DNA from: Salipiger sp. H15
Lineage (GTDB): Bacteria > Pseudomonadota > Alphaproteobacteria > Rhodobacterales > Rhodobacteraceae
Reading direction: 5' to 3'
Length of the DNA: 64,000 nt
NCBI RefSeq assembly: GCF_040409955.1
Contig: NZ_CP123384.1
Coordinates: 434,001-498,000 of the forward strand
The notes below the pieces were generated by a model. The model was not told the DNA's origin. It made no database searches and saw nothing but the letters and a program-made list of their open reading frames with translations. A program made the translations under genes and the position numbers. Position 1 is the first letter of the stretch. Every line of letters begins with the position of its first letter. Positions 1 through 10,502 of this stretch are shown in pieces.

Positions 1-27
1 GCCCAGCTTCTCGTCGATCCGTCGCAT
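1..27 (-). CDS. possible 5' end of a minus-strand gene leaving the window
   Basis: On the minus strand an ATG at 27-25 opens a frame (MRRIDEKLG) that runs off the left edge, and a GGGGACGG purine-rich stretch precedes it. Only nine codons are visible, so no product can be named. It would lie downstream of the transglutaminase cluster in the same direction and could be a further operon member. It may equally be chance. Confidence 0.25.
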
Positions 28-105
28 CGCCCGTCCCCGCGCCAGCCCGTTCCGCCCGGCAGGGTGCGGCAAAGAGGTTGAGCAAACGTCAACCGCGGCG
101 CGGGA

Positions 106-984
106 TCAGACCGGCACCACGTCGACCTGGTGCGTCGTGACATGGCTGCCCTCGGAGCGCAGCGAGCCGCGGGTCGGTGCCACGTCGGAATAGTCGCGGC
201 CAAAGGCGACGGTGACGTGATCGGCCCCGGCGGGCATGTCGTTGGTGGGGTCGATCTCGATCCAGCCGGTCTCGGCGCCGCACCAGGCGCGGACCCAGGC
301 GTGCATCGCGTCGGCCCCCTCGAGCCGCGGCCGGCCCTCGGGCGGGATGGTGCGCAGGAAGCCCGAGACGTAGCCCGCCGGGATGCCGAGGCTGCGCAGC
401 GCGGTGATCATCACGTGGCTGATGTCCTGGCAGACGCCGCGCCGCGCGCGGAAGGCCTCGATCGCGGTGGTGGTGACCTCGGTCGCCTCGGGGTCGAAGG
501 CGAACTCGGTGTTGAGCCGGTGGCTGATCGCCTCGACCGCGGCGCGCACCGACATCGAGGCGGACAGCGTGTCCTGCGCGAAGGCGGCGATCTCGGGCGC
601 GGCGGGCAGGCGCGGCGAGGCGCCGAGGAAGTGATGCGGGCTTTCCGGGCCGATGCTGCGCACCGCGGCGAGATCCTGCGCCAGGTCCGCCGGCCCGCCC
701 GAGAGGTCGAGCCCCGCCACCGGCCGCGCCTTGCGCACCCGGCCCGCGAAGGAGAAGGCGATCTCGCTCAGCGGCATGTCATGCGCCATCTCGCAGGTCG
801 GGTTGCCGAAGAAATCGGTGCCGTCGCGGCGCCAGCTCGGGGCGGGATCGGCGCTCACCGCGCCGGCGAGCAGCTCCTGCCCGGGCAGCGCGCGGGGCAG
901 CATCCGCAGCAGCGTGCGGCTCGATCCGGCGGGATGGGCGTATTCGTAGGTGATGCGGAGCGAGATGTCGTACAGCTGGGACAT
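106..984 (-). CDS. transglutaminase-like cysteine peptidase-fold protein
   Basis: A 292-residue protein of the bacterial transglutaminase-like superfamily. The N-terminal ~90 residues look like the beta-rich 'transglut_N' domain. The core carries a Cys-His-Asp triad: Cys185 in RRGVCQDISH, His228 in DAMHAWV and Asp245 in WIEIDPTND. No signal peptide is seen, so it is probably cytoplasmic. It follows the ATP-grasp/alpha-E gene by only 15 bases on the same strand, and a second, much larger transglutaminase lies upstream of that, so all three are probably one operon. Such proteins are predicted peptidases or amide-forming enzymes; the substrate is unknown. The fold and active site are clear; the reaction is inferred. 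Confidence 0.9.
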   Translation of the reverse strand: MSQLYDISLRITYEYAHPAGSSRTLLRMLPRALPGQELLAGAVSADPAPSWRRDGTDFFGNPTCEMAHDMPLSEIAFSFAGRVRKARPVAGLDLSGGPADLAQDLAAVRSIGPESPHHFLGASPRLPAAPEIAAFAQDTLSASMSVRAAVEAISHRLNTEFAFDPEATEVTTTAIEAFRARRGVCQDISHVMITALRSLGIPAGYVSGFLRTIPPEGRPRLEGADAMHAWVRAWCGAETGWIEIDPTNDMPAGADHVTVAFGRDYSDVAPTRGSLRSEGSHVTTHQVDVVPV

Positions 985-999
985 GGGTCGGCTCCGGCG

Positions 1000-3393
1000 T
1001 CAGCTCAGGTATTGCGCGGTCAGCGCGTGGGAGATGGCGGCAAGGTCGGCGCGGAAGCCGCGCAGGCGCTCGGGGGTGATCTCCTCGGGGGCGGCGACGG
1101 CCAGCGCGGTGCGCAGGATGAGGATGCGCCGCGCCGCCTCGGGCAGGCCGGTGCTGCCCGCCGGGCGCAGCCGCGCCTCCTCGGCCATCAGCACGTCGAG
1201 CTGGAAGAGCAGCGAGCGCGGGTTGCCGGGGTCGAGCGCCAGCAGGTCGATCACCGTCTCGCGCGAGGTCTCGACCGAGTAGCGGCGACGGTGGGTCATC
1301 AGGCTGTCGCCGACCTCGACGGCAAGGTCGAGCCCGCCCTGCGGCGTGGTCTTGCCGGTGAAGGCGGCGAGGAAGGCCGCCATCTGGTCGGCGCGCTCGA
1401 GCGCGCGGCCGACGGTCAGGAAGCGCCAGCCGAGGAAGCGGAACATGTTCTCGTGCACGAGGCCCGAGAAGCCGGCGATCCGGCGCAGCAGCAGGCTCAT
1501 GGCGCGGGCGGCATCGTCGCCGGGATGGCAGCCCTCGGCGGCCTCGCGGGCGGTGGATGCAAGGTCCGAAAGCGCGCTCCAGCCGTCGGTCGAGAACCGG
1601 TCGCGCACCTTGGCGGCGCAGCCGCGCGAGACGTCGAAGAGCTGCAGCAGCCCCGGCGGCACCGGCTCCTCGGACGGGTCGAGCCCGTAGCCCGCGAGGA
1701 AGCGCGCGAGGCTTTCGACCAGCGGCAGCGCGTCGGGGCCGTAATCCTCGAGCCGCAGGTGATAGGCGCGGATCTGGCGCACGCCGTTCTCGGCCCGCTC
1801 GACGTAGCGCCCGAGCCAGAAGAGGTTGTCCGCCGCGCGCGCGGGCAGCAGCCCCGGCTGGCGGCGCAGGAAGGGCCCCTTGTCGCGCGGGGCCAGCGTC
1901 TCGCTGGCGACCGGCGCATCCGAGGTGATCCAGACGTCGGCGACTGAGCCACCCGCCTGCATGGCCAGCGCCGTGGGATCGCCCGTCCGCCCGATGCGCG
2001 CGTAGCCGCCCGGCATCACCGTCCAGCCCTGCGGCGTGCGCGCGGCGAAGACCCGCACCACCATCGGGCGCGGCACCAGCCGCTCGCCGACCATGGCGGG
2101 GGTGGTCGAGAGCGTCACCGCCTCCTGCCCCACCAGCGTCTCGCCCTCGCGGTCGAGCCAGTCCGAGACCGAGCCATGCGCGCTGCCCCGGAACCGCCCG
2201 CCGAGCGCGGTGCCCGCGTCGATGTCGAAGGGCAGCTTGGTCGACTGCGCCGGGCCGATCAGCATGCGGTGCAGGTTGTCGCGCACGTAGGCGCGCTCGG
2301 TCGGCTGGCCGCACCACCATGTCGCGATGTTGGGCAGCTTCAGAGCCTCGCCGGTCAGCGCCTCGCAGATGCGCGGCAGGAAGGCCATGAGCGCGCGCGA
2401 TTCCAGGACGCCGGAGCCGAGGCAGTTGACCATGGTGATCGCGCCCGCCCGCAGCGCCGAGACCATGCCGGGCGTGCCGAGCGCCGAGCTCTCGTCGAGT
2501 TCGAGCGGGTCGGCAAAGCGCGAGTCGAGCCGCCGCCAGAGCACCGAGACGGGCTCGTCCCCGGCGACGGTGCGCACCTTGAGCTGGCCGTTGCGCACCG
2601 CCAGATCCTCGCATTCCAGCAGCATGAAGCCGAGGTAGCGGGCGATGTAGGCGTGTTCGTAATAGGTGTCGGTGTGCTGGCCCGGTGTCAGGATCGCGAC
2701 CCGGCTGCCATCGTCGGCGCGCAGGTCGATGAGCGCATCGCGGAAGCTGCGGAAGAAGCCCGCCAGTCGCTCGACGTTGGCCTTGGGGAAGAGGTCGTGG
2801 AAGACGCGCCCCGTGGCCATGCGGTTCTCGAGCGCGAAGCCCGCGCCCGAGGGGGCCTGCGTGCGGTCGCCAAGCACCAGCCACGAGCCATCAGGCGAGC
2901 GGCCGATCTCGAAGGCGAGGAAGTGCAGGAAATGCCCCGAGCGCGGCTGCACCCCGACGATGGGCCGCAGCCACTCGGGGTTGCGCGCCACGAGGTCGGC
3001 GGGGAGGAAGCCCTGTTTCACCAGATCGCCCGGCCCGTAGAGGTCGGCCATCACCCGTTCCAGCAGCTCGGCGCGCTGCGCGATGCCTTGGGACAGGGTC
3101 GCCCATTCCCTGCCCGAGATCACCACCGGCACGTGGCTCAACGGCCAGTTGCGCTCGGTCGAGCCCTCGCCGGTGTGCTGGCGGAAATAGACCCCGGTGT
3201 CGTGCAGGTACTGGTCGCCCCGGGCGAAGGCGCGGGCGCGGGTCTCGGCGCTCTGCGCGGCGAGGTGGCGGATCAGCGGCTGCCAGGCGGGGCGCAGCGT
3301 GCCGTCGGGGCGCAGCAACTCGTCGGCCACGCCCGGCGGCGGGCTGTAGCCTTGCAGGAACTTCGCCACCGTCTCCGGCAGCGGGCGTGTCAT
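1000..3393 (-). CDS. circularly permuted ATP-grasp / alpha-E domain fusion protein
   Basis: A 797-residue protein. The N-terminal ~470 residues match circularly permuted ATP-grasp type 2 proteins (predicted ATP-dependent peptide or amide ligases). From about residue 490 an all-helical alpha-E domain begins, with LLPARAADNLFWLGRYVERAE at the junction. Many genomes encode these two domains as separate adjacent genes; here they are one polypeptide. I chose the ATG at 3393 because GGAGG lies just upstream; a GTG at 3405 is possible. The gene is 15-16 bases from each flanking transglutaminase gene, which suggests an operon and a shared product or substrate. The activity is predicted from the fold only. 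Confidence 0.88.
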   Translation of the reverse strand: MTRPLPETVAKFLQGYSPPPGVADELLRPDGTLRPAWQPLIRHLAAQSAETRARAFARGDQYLHDTGVYFRQHTGEGSTERNWPLSHVPVVISGREWATLSQGIAQRAELLERVMADLYGPGDLVKQGFLPADLVARNPEWLRPIVGVQPRSGHFLHFLAFEIGRSPDGSWLVLGDRTQAPSGAGFALENRMATGRVFHDLFPKANVERLAGFFRSFRDALIDLRADDGSRVAILTPGQHTDTYYEHAYIARYLGFMLLECEDLAVRNGQLKVRTVAGDEPVSVLWRRLDSRFADPLELDESSALGTPGMVSALRAGAITMVNCLGSGVLESRALMAFLPRICEALTGEALKLPNIATWWCGQPTERAYVRDNLHRMLIGPAQSTKLPFDIDAGTALGGRFRGSAHGSVSDWLDREGETLVGQEAVTLSTTPAMVGERLVPRPMVVRVFAARTPQGWTVMPGGYARIGRTGDPTALAMQAGGSVADVWITSDAPVASETLAPRDKGPFLRRQPGLLPARAADNLFWLGRYVERAENGVRQIRAYHLRLEDYGPDALPLVESLARFLAGYGLDPSEEPVPPGLLQLFDVSRGCAAKVRDRFSTDGWSALSDLASTAREAAEGCHPGDDAARAMSLLLRRIAGFSGLVHENMFRFLGWRFLTVGRALERADQMAAFLAAFTGKTTPQGGLDLAVEVGDSLMTHRRRYSVETSRETVIDLLALDPGNPRSLLFQLDVLMAEEARLRPAGSTGLPEAARRILILRTALAVAAPEEITPERLRGFRADLAAISHALTAQYLS

Positions 3394-3409
3394 CCTCGCC
3401 TCCACGGCA

Positions 3410-6400
3410 TCAGATCCCCGGACGGCGGCGCAGGTCGAGCGTCATCGGGAACTCCGGATGCGGCGTCTCGGGCGCGGGCCAGTAGCTTCCCGGGGTGTGC
3501 CCGAGTTTCTCGAACCGGGCAAGACGGCGCGCGTCGGCCTCGTTGGTGTTGACCGGGAAGGTGTCGTAGTTGCGCCCGCCCGGATGCGCCACGTGATACC
3601 GGCACCCGCCGAGCGCGCGGCCGGTCCAGGTGTCGAAGATGTCGAAGGTCAGCGGCGCGTTCACCGGCAGCGTCGGGTGCAGCGCCTCGGCGGGCTGCCA
3701 GGCCTTGAAGCGCACGCCGCCGACGCGGGTGCCCGAGGCGCCGGTCCCGGTCATCGGCACGGCGCGGCCGTTGCAGGCGACGATGTAGCGGCCGGGCTCG
3801 GTGGCGGTCAGCTGCACCTGCATGCGCTCGACCGAGCTGTCGGTGTAGCGCACGGTGCCGCCGATGGCGCCGCGCTCGCCCAGCACGTGCCAGGGCTCGA
3901 GCGCCTGCCGCAGCTCGAGGTGGACGCCCTCGTACTCGACCTCGCCGGCGAAGGGGAAGCGGAACTCGCGCTGCGCCTCGTACCACTCGGGGCGGAAGGT
4001 GAAACCGTGATCGCCAAGGTCGCGCAGCACGTCGAGGAAATCCTCCCAGACGAAATGCGGCAGCATGAAGCGGTCGTGCAGCGTGGTGCCCCAGCGCACG
4101 GGCTTGCCCTGGATGGGGGACTTCCAGAACCGCGCCAGCAGCGCCCGGATCAGCACCTGCTGGGCAAGGCTCATCTTGGCGTCGGGCGGCATCTCGAAGC
4201 CGCGGAACTCGACGAGGCCGAGCCGCCCGGTGGGGCCGTCGGGCGAGTAGAGCTTGTCGATGCAGATCTCGGCCCGGTGGGTGTTGCCGGTCACATCGAT
4301 CAGCATGTTGCGCAGCAGCCGGTCGGTGAGCCACGGCAACGGCGGCTCGCCCTGCCCCGGCGCCGGGAAGTGGGAAAGCGCGATCTCCAGCTCGTAGAGG
4401 CTGTCGTGCCGTGCCTCGTCGATCCTCGGTGCCTGGCTGGTCGGGCCGATGAAGAGCCCCGAGAAGAGGTAGCTGAGCGAGGGATGCCGCAGCCAGTGCA
4501 GGATCATCGAGCGCATGAGGTCGGGGCGGCGCAGGAAGGGCGAGTCGTTCGGGGTCTCGCCGCCCACCACCACGTGGTTGCCGCCGCCGGTGCCAGTGTG
4601 CTTGCCGTCGATCATGAACTTGTCGGCGCCGAGGCGGCACTGCCGCGCCTCCTCGTAGACGCCGTTGGTGATCGCCTTGCACTCCTCCCAGCTGTGCGCC
4701 GGGTGCACGTTGACCTCGATGACCCCGGGATCGGGGGCGACGCGGATCACGTTGAGCCGGGCGTCATGCGGCGGGGTGTAGCCCTCGATGTGGATCGGCA
4801 GGCCCAGTTCCTCGGCGGTGGTCTCGGCGGCGGCGAGCAGGTCGAGGTAATCCTCGAGCGACTCCACCGGCGGCATGAAGAGGCAGAGCCGCCCGTCGCG
4901 GGGCTCGATGGCGATGGCGGTGCGCACCGCGCCGCCCGCCGGGTCGACCCCCTGCTCCATGATGCGCTGCCGCCGCCCGGCGTCGCGCGCGGCGCTGACC
5001 GGCTGCGCGTGGCCCGGCGTGACCTCGGGCAGCGCGGCGGCGGCCTCGCGCTCTTCCTCGGCGATGCGTTCCAGCTCCTCCATGAGGCGCTGGCGGCGCT
5101 CCTGTTGCAGCGCGTGGAAATCCGGCAGGTCGGTTAGCGGGATGCTGGGATCGGTCGGGTAGACATAGGGATAGGCCGAAGGCGCCACGTAGGGCAGCGC
5201 GCCAAGCGGCAGGCGGAAGCCGACGGGGCTGTCACCGGGAATGAGGAAGAGATGCCCGCGCCGGGTCTTCCAGTGCTCGGAGCGCCATTTCGGCCCGCTC
5301 GCCTTCGACTGCCAGCGCTGCAGCGGCAGGATGAAGCCCGCCGGCTGGTCGAGCCCGCGGGTGAAGACCCGGGCGATGCGGGCGCGGGTCTCGGGGTCCT
5401 TGAGCTTGGAATCCTCCGGCGTCACGTTCATCGGAAGGTCGGCTTCCTTGAGGATCCACTCGACAGGATCCTCGTAGGCGGGCTGCACGTAGTCGCCGCC
5501 GAGCCCGAGCGTCTCGGCGAATTTCGTCATGAAGGCATCGGCCTGCGCGGCATCGGCCCCCTTGGCGGTCTCCTTCGCCACGAGGTCCGGGTTCTTCCAG
5601 ACGGGTTTGCCGTCGCGCCGCCAGTAGAGCGAGAAGGTCCAGCGCGGCAGGGTCTCGCCGGGGTACCACTTGCCCTGCCCGTAGTGCAGGAAGCCGCCCG
5701 GCGCGAAGCGCTCGCGCAGCCGGCGGATCAGCTCGTCGGCCAGCCTGCGCTTCTGCGGGCCGACGGCGGCGGTGTTCCACTCGGCGCTTTCGAAGTCGTC
5801 GATCGAGACGAAGGTGGGCTCGCCGCCCATGGTCAGCCGCATGTCCTGCGCGTCGAGTTCGGCATCGACCTGCGCGCCCAGCGCATCGAGCGCCTGCCAT
5901 GCCTCTTCCGAGAAGGGTTTGGTGATGCGCGGATGCTCTGCCACCCGCGTCACCTCCATGGCGAAGTCGAAGTCGGTCTGCGTGTCCGGCGGGGCGGAAT
6001 AGCCGCCGACGATGGGCGCGGCGTTGCGGTAATGCGGCGTGGCGGCGAGCGGGATGTGGCTCTCGCCGGTCAGCAGGCCCGAAGTGGGATCGAGCCCGAT
6101 CCAGCCCGCGCCGGGGATGAACACCTCGCACCAGGCGTGCAGGTCGGTGAAGTCGTGGTCGGTGCCCGCCGGACCGTCGAGCGAGACGAGGTCGGGTTTC
6201 AGCTGGATCAGGTAACCCGACACGAAACGCGCCGCGAAGCCGAGGTGGCGCAGGATCTGCACCAGCAGCCACGAGGTGTCGCGGCAGGAGCCCTTAGCCA
6301 GTTGCAGCGTCTCCTCGGGGGTTTGCACGCCGGGTTCCATGCGGACGATGTAGCCGATGTCCCTCTCGAGCCGCGCGTTCAGCCCGACGAGGAAATCCAC

Positions 6401-6823
6401 CGTGCGCGGCGCGCTCTTCTCGATCGTGTCAAGATAGGCCAACAACCGCGGCCCGGCCTCCTCGGGCTTGCGGTAGATCGACAGATCCTCGGCGAAGTCC
6501 TGCGAATACTCGAAGGGGAAGGCCTCGGCGCTTTCGTCGACGAAGAAGTCGAAAGGGTTGTAGACCGTCATGTCGGCGACGAGGTCGACCTCGATCTTGA
6601 ACTCGGTCACCGGCTCGGGAAAGACGAAGCGCGCCAGCCAGTTGCCATAGGGGTCCTGCTGGTGGTTGACGAAATGCCCCTCGGGCGAGACCTTCAGCGA
6701 ATGCGAGATGACCCGGGTGCGCGAGTGCGGCGCGGGTCTCAGCCGGATGATCTGCGGACCGAGCGAGACCGGGCGGTCGTACTTGTAATGCGTCAGGTGG
6801 TGGATACTTGCCGTAATCGCCAT
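3410..6823 (-). CDS. large transglutaminase / DUF2126 protein
   Basis: A 1137-residue protein. Residues 1-290 form a transglutaminase N-domain plus core, with triad Cys180 (KGSCRDTSW), His229 (DLHAWCEV) and Asp245 (GLDPTSG). Residues from about 310 to the end are the long DUF2126 region typical of this family. The ATG at 6823 starts MAITASIHH, the usual family N-terminus; a GTG 36 bases upstream is nearer a GGGAGG and cannot be excluded. It is the first gene of the minus-strand cluster with the ATP-grasp/alpha-E fusion and the small transglutaminase. Families like this are linked by genome context to peptide ligation and hydrolysis; no substrate can be read from the sequence. Confidence 0.9.
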   Translation of the reverse strand: MAITASIHHLTHYKYDRPVSLGPQIIRLRPAPHSRTRVISHSLKVSPEGHFVNHQQDPYGNWLARFVFPEPVTEFKIEVDLVADMTVYNPFDFFVDESAEAFPFEYSQDFAEDLSIYRKPEEAGPRLLAYLDTIEKSAPRTVDFLVGLNARLERDIGYIVRMEPGVQTPEETLQLAKGSCRDTSWLLVQILRHLGFAARFVSGYLIQLKPDLVSLDGPAGTDHDFTDLHAWCEVFIPGAGWIGLDPTSGLLTGESHIPLAATPHYRNAAPIVGGYSAPPDTQTDFDFAMEVTRVAEHPRITKPFSEEAWQALDALGAQVDAELDAQDMRLTMGGEPTFVSIDDFESAEWNTAAVGPQKRRLADELIRRLRERFAPGGFLHYGQGKWYPGETLPRWTFSLYWRRDGKPVWKNPDLVAKETAKGADAAQADAFMTKFAETLGLGGDYVQPAYEDPVEWILKEADLPMNVTPEDSKLKDPETRARIARVFTRGLDQPAGFILPLQRWQSKASGPKWRSEHWKTRRGHLFLIPGDSPVGFRLPLGALPYVAPSAYPYVYPTDPSIPLTDLPDFHALQQERRQRLMEELERIAEEEREAAAALPEVTPGHAQPVSAARDAGRRQRIMEQGVDPAGGAVRTAIAIEPRDGRLCLFMPPVESLEDYLDLLAAAETTAEELGLPIHIEGYTPPHDARLNVIRVAPDPGVIEVNVHPAHSWEECKAITNGVYEEARQCRLGADKFMIDGKHTGTGGGNHVVVGGETPNDSPFLRRPDLMRSMILHWLRHPSLSYLFSGLFIGPTSQAPRIDEARHDSLYELEIALSHFPAPGQGEPPLPWLTDRLLRNMLIDVTGNTHRAEICIDKLYSPDGPTGRLGLVEFRGFEMPPDAKMSLAQQVLIRALLARFWKSPIQGKPVRWGTTLHDRFMLPHFVWEDFLDVLRDLGDHGFTFRPEWYEAQREFRFPFAGEVEYEGVHLELRQALEPWHVLGERGAIGGTVRYTDSSVERMQVQLTATEPGRYIVACNGRAVPMTGTGASGTRVGGVRFKAWQPAEALHPTLPVNAPLTFDIFDTWTGRALGGCRYHVAHPGGRNYDTFPVNTNEADARRLARFEKLGHTPGSYWPAPETPHPEFPMTLDLRRRPGI

Positions 6824-6965
6824 TCGGTGGGGTCCGCGGATGAAGGAAACCTCCCACACCTGAGCGACTTGGCCTGCCCTTGTAAAGGCTTGCGTGACCT
6901 CGCGGCAGCGACCGTTGCCGCGCCGCCCGTTCTGCAGGCGGCGCGGGGCTCCGGCTGCCGCGCCC

Positions 6966-7640
6966 TCAGTTCACCGGCATGACGAAGACCTCGCGCACGT
7001 TGGCGCGCGGATCGGCCTCGAGCGCGAACATGACCGAGCGGGCGATGTCCTCGGGCTTGAGCTTGTCGGGCTTGGCCTCGTCGAAGAACGGCGTGTCGAC
7101 CATGCCGGGGGCGATCACCGTGACCCGCGCGCCCCATTCGCGGAACTCCTCGGCGAGGTTGCCGCCGTAGCCGTGCACGAACCATTTCGAGGCGCCGTAG
7201 ACCGAGCCCTTGATCGTCGTGCGCCCGGCGGCCGAGCCGGTCAGCACGAGATGGCCGCGGTTCTTCACGAAATAGGCCGAGGCCGCCTTGGCCGTCCAGA
7301 GCACGCCAAGGATGTTGAGCCGCACCAGCGCCTCCCATTCCGCCGGGTCGCCCTTGCGCGTGCCGGGCTGCGAGAGCCCCGTGCCGGCATTGGCAAAGGC
7401 CGCGTTCACGTCGCCGAACCGTTCGGCAAGCTGCGCCATCGCCGCGTCCTGCTCGGCCAGCGATCCGGCATCCCCCGGCAGCGCCAGCGCATGGGGGCCG
7501 AGTTCGCGCTCGAGCTCGGCGAGCTTGTCCGCGGACCGGGCAAAGAGCCCGACGTTCCAGCCGCGCTCGACCGCCGCCCGGGCGGTCTGCGCACCGATCC
7601 CCGAGGAGGCGCCGGTGATGAAGAGTGTCTTTCGGATCAT
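6966..7640 (-). CDS. SDR family NAD(P)-dependent oxidoreductase
   Basis: A 224-residue classical short-chain dehydrogenase. It shows the cofactor motif TGASSGIG (residues 9-16), the NAG motif at 84-86 and a catalytic set of Ser136, Tyr148 and Lys152 (YGASK). The N-terminus [10 protein letters not shown] follows a good GGGAGG ribosome site, so the much longer upstream open frame is not used. The C-terminal REVFVMPVN resembles YdfG/serine 3-dehydrogenase-like SDRs, but the substrate cannot be assigned. It is transcribed alone. Confidence 0.9.
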   Translation of the reverse strand: MIRKTLFITGASSGIGAQTARAAVERGWNVGLFARSADKLAELERELGPHALALPGDAGSLAEQDAAMAQLAERFGDVNAAFANAGTGLSQPGTRKGDPAEWEALVRLNILGVLWTAKAASAYFVKNRGHLVLTGSAAGRTTIKGSVYGASKWFVHGYGGNLAEEFREWGARVTVIAPGMVDTPFFDEAKPDKLKPEDIARSVMFALEADPRANVREVFVMPVN

Positions 7641-7850
7641 GCTTAATCCTCCCGTAGGCATTTCGCGTGACGATCGGCGCACCGCCAGCGCAAAGGGCGC
7701 CCCGGCGCGGCTGAGCCGCAAGATAGCACGGCCCGGCGGGGCGCCCATGCCGCAGCGCCTTGCCGCCCGTCCCGCGCCCCGCAGCCGGCGGATATGGAAC
7801 GATTTTCGCGCGACCGGCGTTTTCCTGCCGACCAGTAAGGGAGATCCTCG

Positions 7851-8102
7851 ATGAAACGCCTCGCACTGCTCACCGCCGCCGCCACCTGCACCGCGGTCGC
7901 CGCCTTCGCCGCGACCGAGATGCTGACCCCTGCGGCCGCCACGGTCATCGAGATCGAGGTCGCCCCGCACGAGTTGGCCGCCTGCCGCGACACGCTCGAG
8001 CAGGTCGCCACCATGCCCGCCGTCGCCGATGACGGCACGCCCCTGCTCTTCCACTCGGACGACGAGCTGCCGCAGGTGCGCTGCGTCGCTGCCTCGGCCT
8101 GA
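7851..8102 (+). CDS. small secreted hypothetical protein
   Basis: An 83-residue protein with AAGGGAG just upstream of its ATG. The N-terminal ~22 residues (MKRLALLTAAATCTAVAAFA) look like a signal peptide. The mature part is short and acidic, with two cysteines (in AACRD and VRCVA) that could form a disulfide in the periplasm. I recognise no family. It is divergent from the SDR gene and precedes yjbQ on the same strand by about 80 bases. Confidence 0.7.
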   Translation: MKRLALLTAAATCTAVAAFAATEMLTPAAATVIEIEVAPHELAACRDTLEQVATMPAVADDGTPLLFHSDDELPQVRCVAASA

Positions 8103-8180
8103 GCGACCTGAGGGCCGCGCCGCTGGCCATCGCCGCACCCGCTTGCTAGGCAGGTCGCAGGCAACGCGGGGGCGCACCGG

Positions 8181-8600
8181 ATGCAGACCAGCTTCACCAT
8201 CGAGACGCGGGGCCCCGGCCTCTACGAGATCACCCGCGACGTCGCGCGCTGGGTGAGCGGGACCGGCACCGGCGACGGGCTGCTGACGCTCTTCATCCGC
8301 CACACCTCGGCCTCGCTGCTGATCCAGGAAAACGCCGATCCCGAGGTGCGCAGCGACCTGACCGAGTTCTTCAACCGCCTTGTGCCGCCGAGCACCGACC
8401 CCTCGATGGGCTACCTGACCCACACCTACGAGGGGCCCGACGACATGCCCGCACATATCAAGGCGGCGCTGCTGCCGGTGTCGCTCTCCATTCCGGTCAC
8501 CGGTGGAAAGCTCGGGTTCGGCACCTGGCAGGGCATCTACGTCTTCGAGCACCGCACCGCGCCGCACCGGCGCGAGATATTGGCCCATCTCGGCGGCTGA
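8181..8600 (+). CDS. YjbQ family protein (secondary thiamine-phosphate synthase-like)
   Basis: A 139-residue protein that matches the YjbQ/UPF0047 family over its full length. The signature HTSASLLIQENADPEVRSDL is present, as is the C-terminal GTWQGIYVFEHR. E. coli YjbQ has weak thiamine-phosphate synthase activity and its main role is unsettled, so the metabolic job here is uncertain. It is a compact cytosolic protein and probably has its own transcript. Confidence 0.92.
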   Translation: MQTSFTIETRGPGLYEITRDVARWVSGTGTGDGLLTLFIRHTSASLLIQENADPEVRSDLTEFFNRLVPPSTDPSMGYLTHTYEGPDDMPAHIKAALLPVSLSIPVTGGKLGFGTWQGIYVFEHRTAPHRREILAHLGG

Positions 8601-8776
8601 TCCCCGCCCGCGGGTGATTTCGCAGCAATTTCTGTACGGTCCGGAGAATTTGCGCGCCCCGCATCTAGAGGGGTGATTTGACCTCTACCCAATTTCTGGG
8701 CGCTATCCTATAGTGGCTGTGGATAAATGAGGGATAACCTCATACCAGCGTTGGAACGAAGTGATTGGGGGAAGGC

Positions 8777-9244
8777 ATGCGCTGCCCGTTTTGTGGAAAT
8801 ATCGACACCCAGGTCAAGGACTCGCGCCCGGCAGAAGACCATGTCTCGATCCGTCGCCGCCGTTTCTGCCCGGCCTGCGGGGGCCGGTTCACCACCTACG
8901 AGCGGGTGCAACTGCGCGACCTCGTCGTGATCAAGAACAGCGGCCGCCGCGAGGATTTCGACCGCGACAAGCTCGAGCGTTCGATCCGCATCGCGCTGCA
9001 GAAGCGCCCGATCGAACCCGAGCGCGTGGACCAGATGATCTCGGGCATCGTGCGGCGGTTGGAAAGCCTTGGCGAGACCGACATCCAGTCCAAGCAGATC
9101 GGCGAGATCGTCATGGAAACGCTCGCGCGGATCGACACCGTGGCCTATGTTCGCTTTGCAAGCGTCTACAAGAATTTCCAGGCCGCGGACGATTTCGACA
9201 AGTTCGTGAGCGAGTTGCGCCCCGGCCTGCATCTCGAGAAGTGA
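8777..9244 (+). CDS. nrdR: transcriptional repressor NrdR
   Basis: A 155-residue regulator of ribonucleotide reductase genes. A zinc ribbon is formed by Cys3, Cys6, Cys31 and Cys34 (MRCPFC and FCPACGGRF), followed by an ATP-cone domain at about residues 49-139 that senses dATP/ATP. The ATG at 8777 sits 6-8 bases after GGGGGAAGG and gives the canonical MRCPFC start; a TTG 12 bases upstream would add four residues. It directly precedes ribD, a common alphaproteobacterial arrangement. A weak promoter-like pair (TTGACC at 8678, GCTATC at 8702) lies upstream. Confidence 0.97.
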   Translation: MRCPFCGNIDTQVKDSRPAEDHVSIRRRRFCPACGGRFTTYERVQLRDLVVIKNSGRREDFDRDKLERSIRIALQKRPIEPERVDQMISGIVRRLESLGETDIQSKQIGEIVMETLARIDTVAYVRFASVYKNFQAADDFDKFVSELRPGLHLEK

Positions 9245-9268
9245 TCCGCGAGCAGGGAGCATCTCCGC

Positions 9269-10357
9269 GTGACAGATGACGCCCGTCACATGGCCCACGC
9301 CCTCCGCCTCGGGCGGCGGGGCATGGGCAAGTGCTGGCCCAACCCCGCCGTGGGCTGCGTCCTCATACGCGAAGGCCGCGTGGTCGGCCGGGGCTGGACC
9401 CAGCCCGGTGGCCGCCCCCATGCCGAGGTCATGGCGCTGCGCGACGCAGGCCCGCAGGCGCGCGGCGCGACCGCCTACGTCACGCTCGAGCCCTGCGCCC
9501 ATACCGGCAAGACGCCGCCCTGCGCCTCGGCGCTGATCGGCGCGGGCGTGGCGCGGGTTGTCGCCCCCATCGCCGACAGCGACCCGCGCGTCGCCGGGCA
9601 GGGCTTCGAGATGCTGCGCAAGGCCGGCATCGAGGTCACCACCGGCGTGATGGCCGAGGAGGCCGCGCGCGACCATGCCGGCTTCTTCCTCAAGACCGAG
9701 AGCGGCCGTCCCTGGGTCACGCTGAAGCTCGCGAGCAGCTTCGACGGGCGGATCGCCACGGCCACCGGCGAGAGCAAGTGGATCACCGGCCCCGAGGCGC
9801 GCCGCGTCGTGCACGGGCTGCGCGCAAACCATGACGCGGTGATGGTCGGCGCGGGCACCGCCCGGGCGGACGATCCCGAGCTGACCGTGCGCGGCTGGGG
9901 CGACGTTCCGCAGCCGGTGCGGGTGATCGCCTCGCGGTTGATCGACGTGCCGCTGATGAGCCGCCTCGCCGCCACCGCGCGCGAGGTGCCGGTGTGGATC
10001 GTGCACGGCCCCGAGGCCGCGAGCGAGACCCGCCGCGCCTGGCAGAGCTGCGGCGCGACGCTGATCCAGAGCCGGGTAACCGCCGGGCGGCTGGACCCGG
10101 GCGCCCTGCTCTCGGCGCTCGGCGCGAAGGGGATGACGCGGGTCTTCTGCGAGGGCGGCGGACAGCTCGCCGCCTCGCTGCTGGCGGCCGATCTGGTGGA
10201 CGAGCTGGTCGGCTTCACCGCCGGCATCGCGCTCGGCGCCGAGGGGCGGCCGGGCATCGGCGCCATGGGCGTCGACACGCTGGCCGAGGCGCCGCGCTTC
10301 CGGCTGGTCGAGACCCGCGCGCTTGGCGGCGACGTGATGCACCGCTGGATGCGCTGA
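9269..10357 (+). CDS. ribD: riboflavin biosynthesis deaminase/reductase RibD
   Basis: A 362-residue bifunctional enzyme that deaminates and then reduces the pyrimidine intermediate of riboflavin synthesis. The zinc deaminase site is His51 (HAEVMAL) with Cys76 and Cys85 (PCAHTGKTPPC). The NADPH-dependent reductase domain starts near residue 146 (PWVTLKLASSFDG). The start is a GTG at 9269 with a GGAG about ten bases upstream; an ATG at 9290 would trim seven residues. It lies 24 bases after nrdR and is probably co-transcribed with it. Confidence 0.96.
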   Translation: MTDDARHMAHALRLGRRGMGKCWPNPAVGCVLIREGRVVGRGWTQPGGRPHAEVMALRDAGPQARGATAYVTLEPCAHTGKTPPCASALIGAGVARVVAPIADSDPRVAGQGFEMLRKAGIEVTTGVMAEEAARDHAGFFLKTESGRPWVTLKLASSFDGRIATATGESKWITGPEARRVVHGLRANHDAVMVGAGTARADDPELTVRGWGDVPQPVRVIASRLIDVPLMSRLAATAREVPVWIVHGPEAASETRRAWQSCGATLIQSRVTAGRLDPGALLSALGAKGMTRVFCEGGGQLAASLLAADLVDELVGFTAGIALGAEGRPGIGAMGVDTLAEAPRFRLVETRALGGDVMHRWMR

Positions 10358-10391
10358 CGGCGCAGGCGGTCGCGGCCAGCCACGTCCGGTC

Positions 10392-10440
10392 GCGGGGGCG
10401 CTGCCCCCGCACCCCCGGAGTATTTGTGGAAAGATGAAGG
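10392..10440 (+). repeat. dispersed GC-rich intergenic repeat (copy D)
   Basis: The stretch has a small palindrome (GGGGGCGCTGCCCCC) followed by CCCCCGGAGTATTTGTGG and AAAGATGAAGG. Related copies occur at 38116-38150, 38179-38250 and 51403-51478. It lies between the convergent ribD and glutamate dehydrogenase genes. Elements of this look are common between genes in Roseobacter-group genomes. Confidence 0.75.
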
Positions 10441-10502
10441 GGCCGGCGCGGCGGCAGCCCGGGCGCGGAGGTCCGCGCCCGGGCTGGTCGGGAACGCCCC
10501 GG

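Noticed and set aside
130..1947. 605-codon plus-strand open frame opposite the transglutaminase cluster
   Set aside because: It is a low-complexity Arg/Gly/Ala/Val shadow of the minus-strand genes.
3458..6982. long plus-strand open frames opposite the DUF2126 gene
   Set aside because: Composition and position are those of shadows; no motifs.
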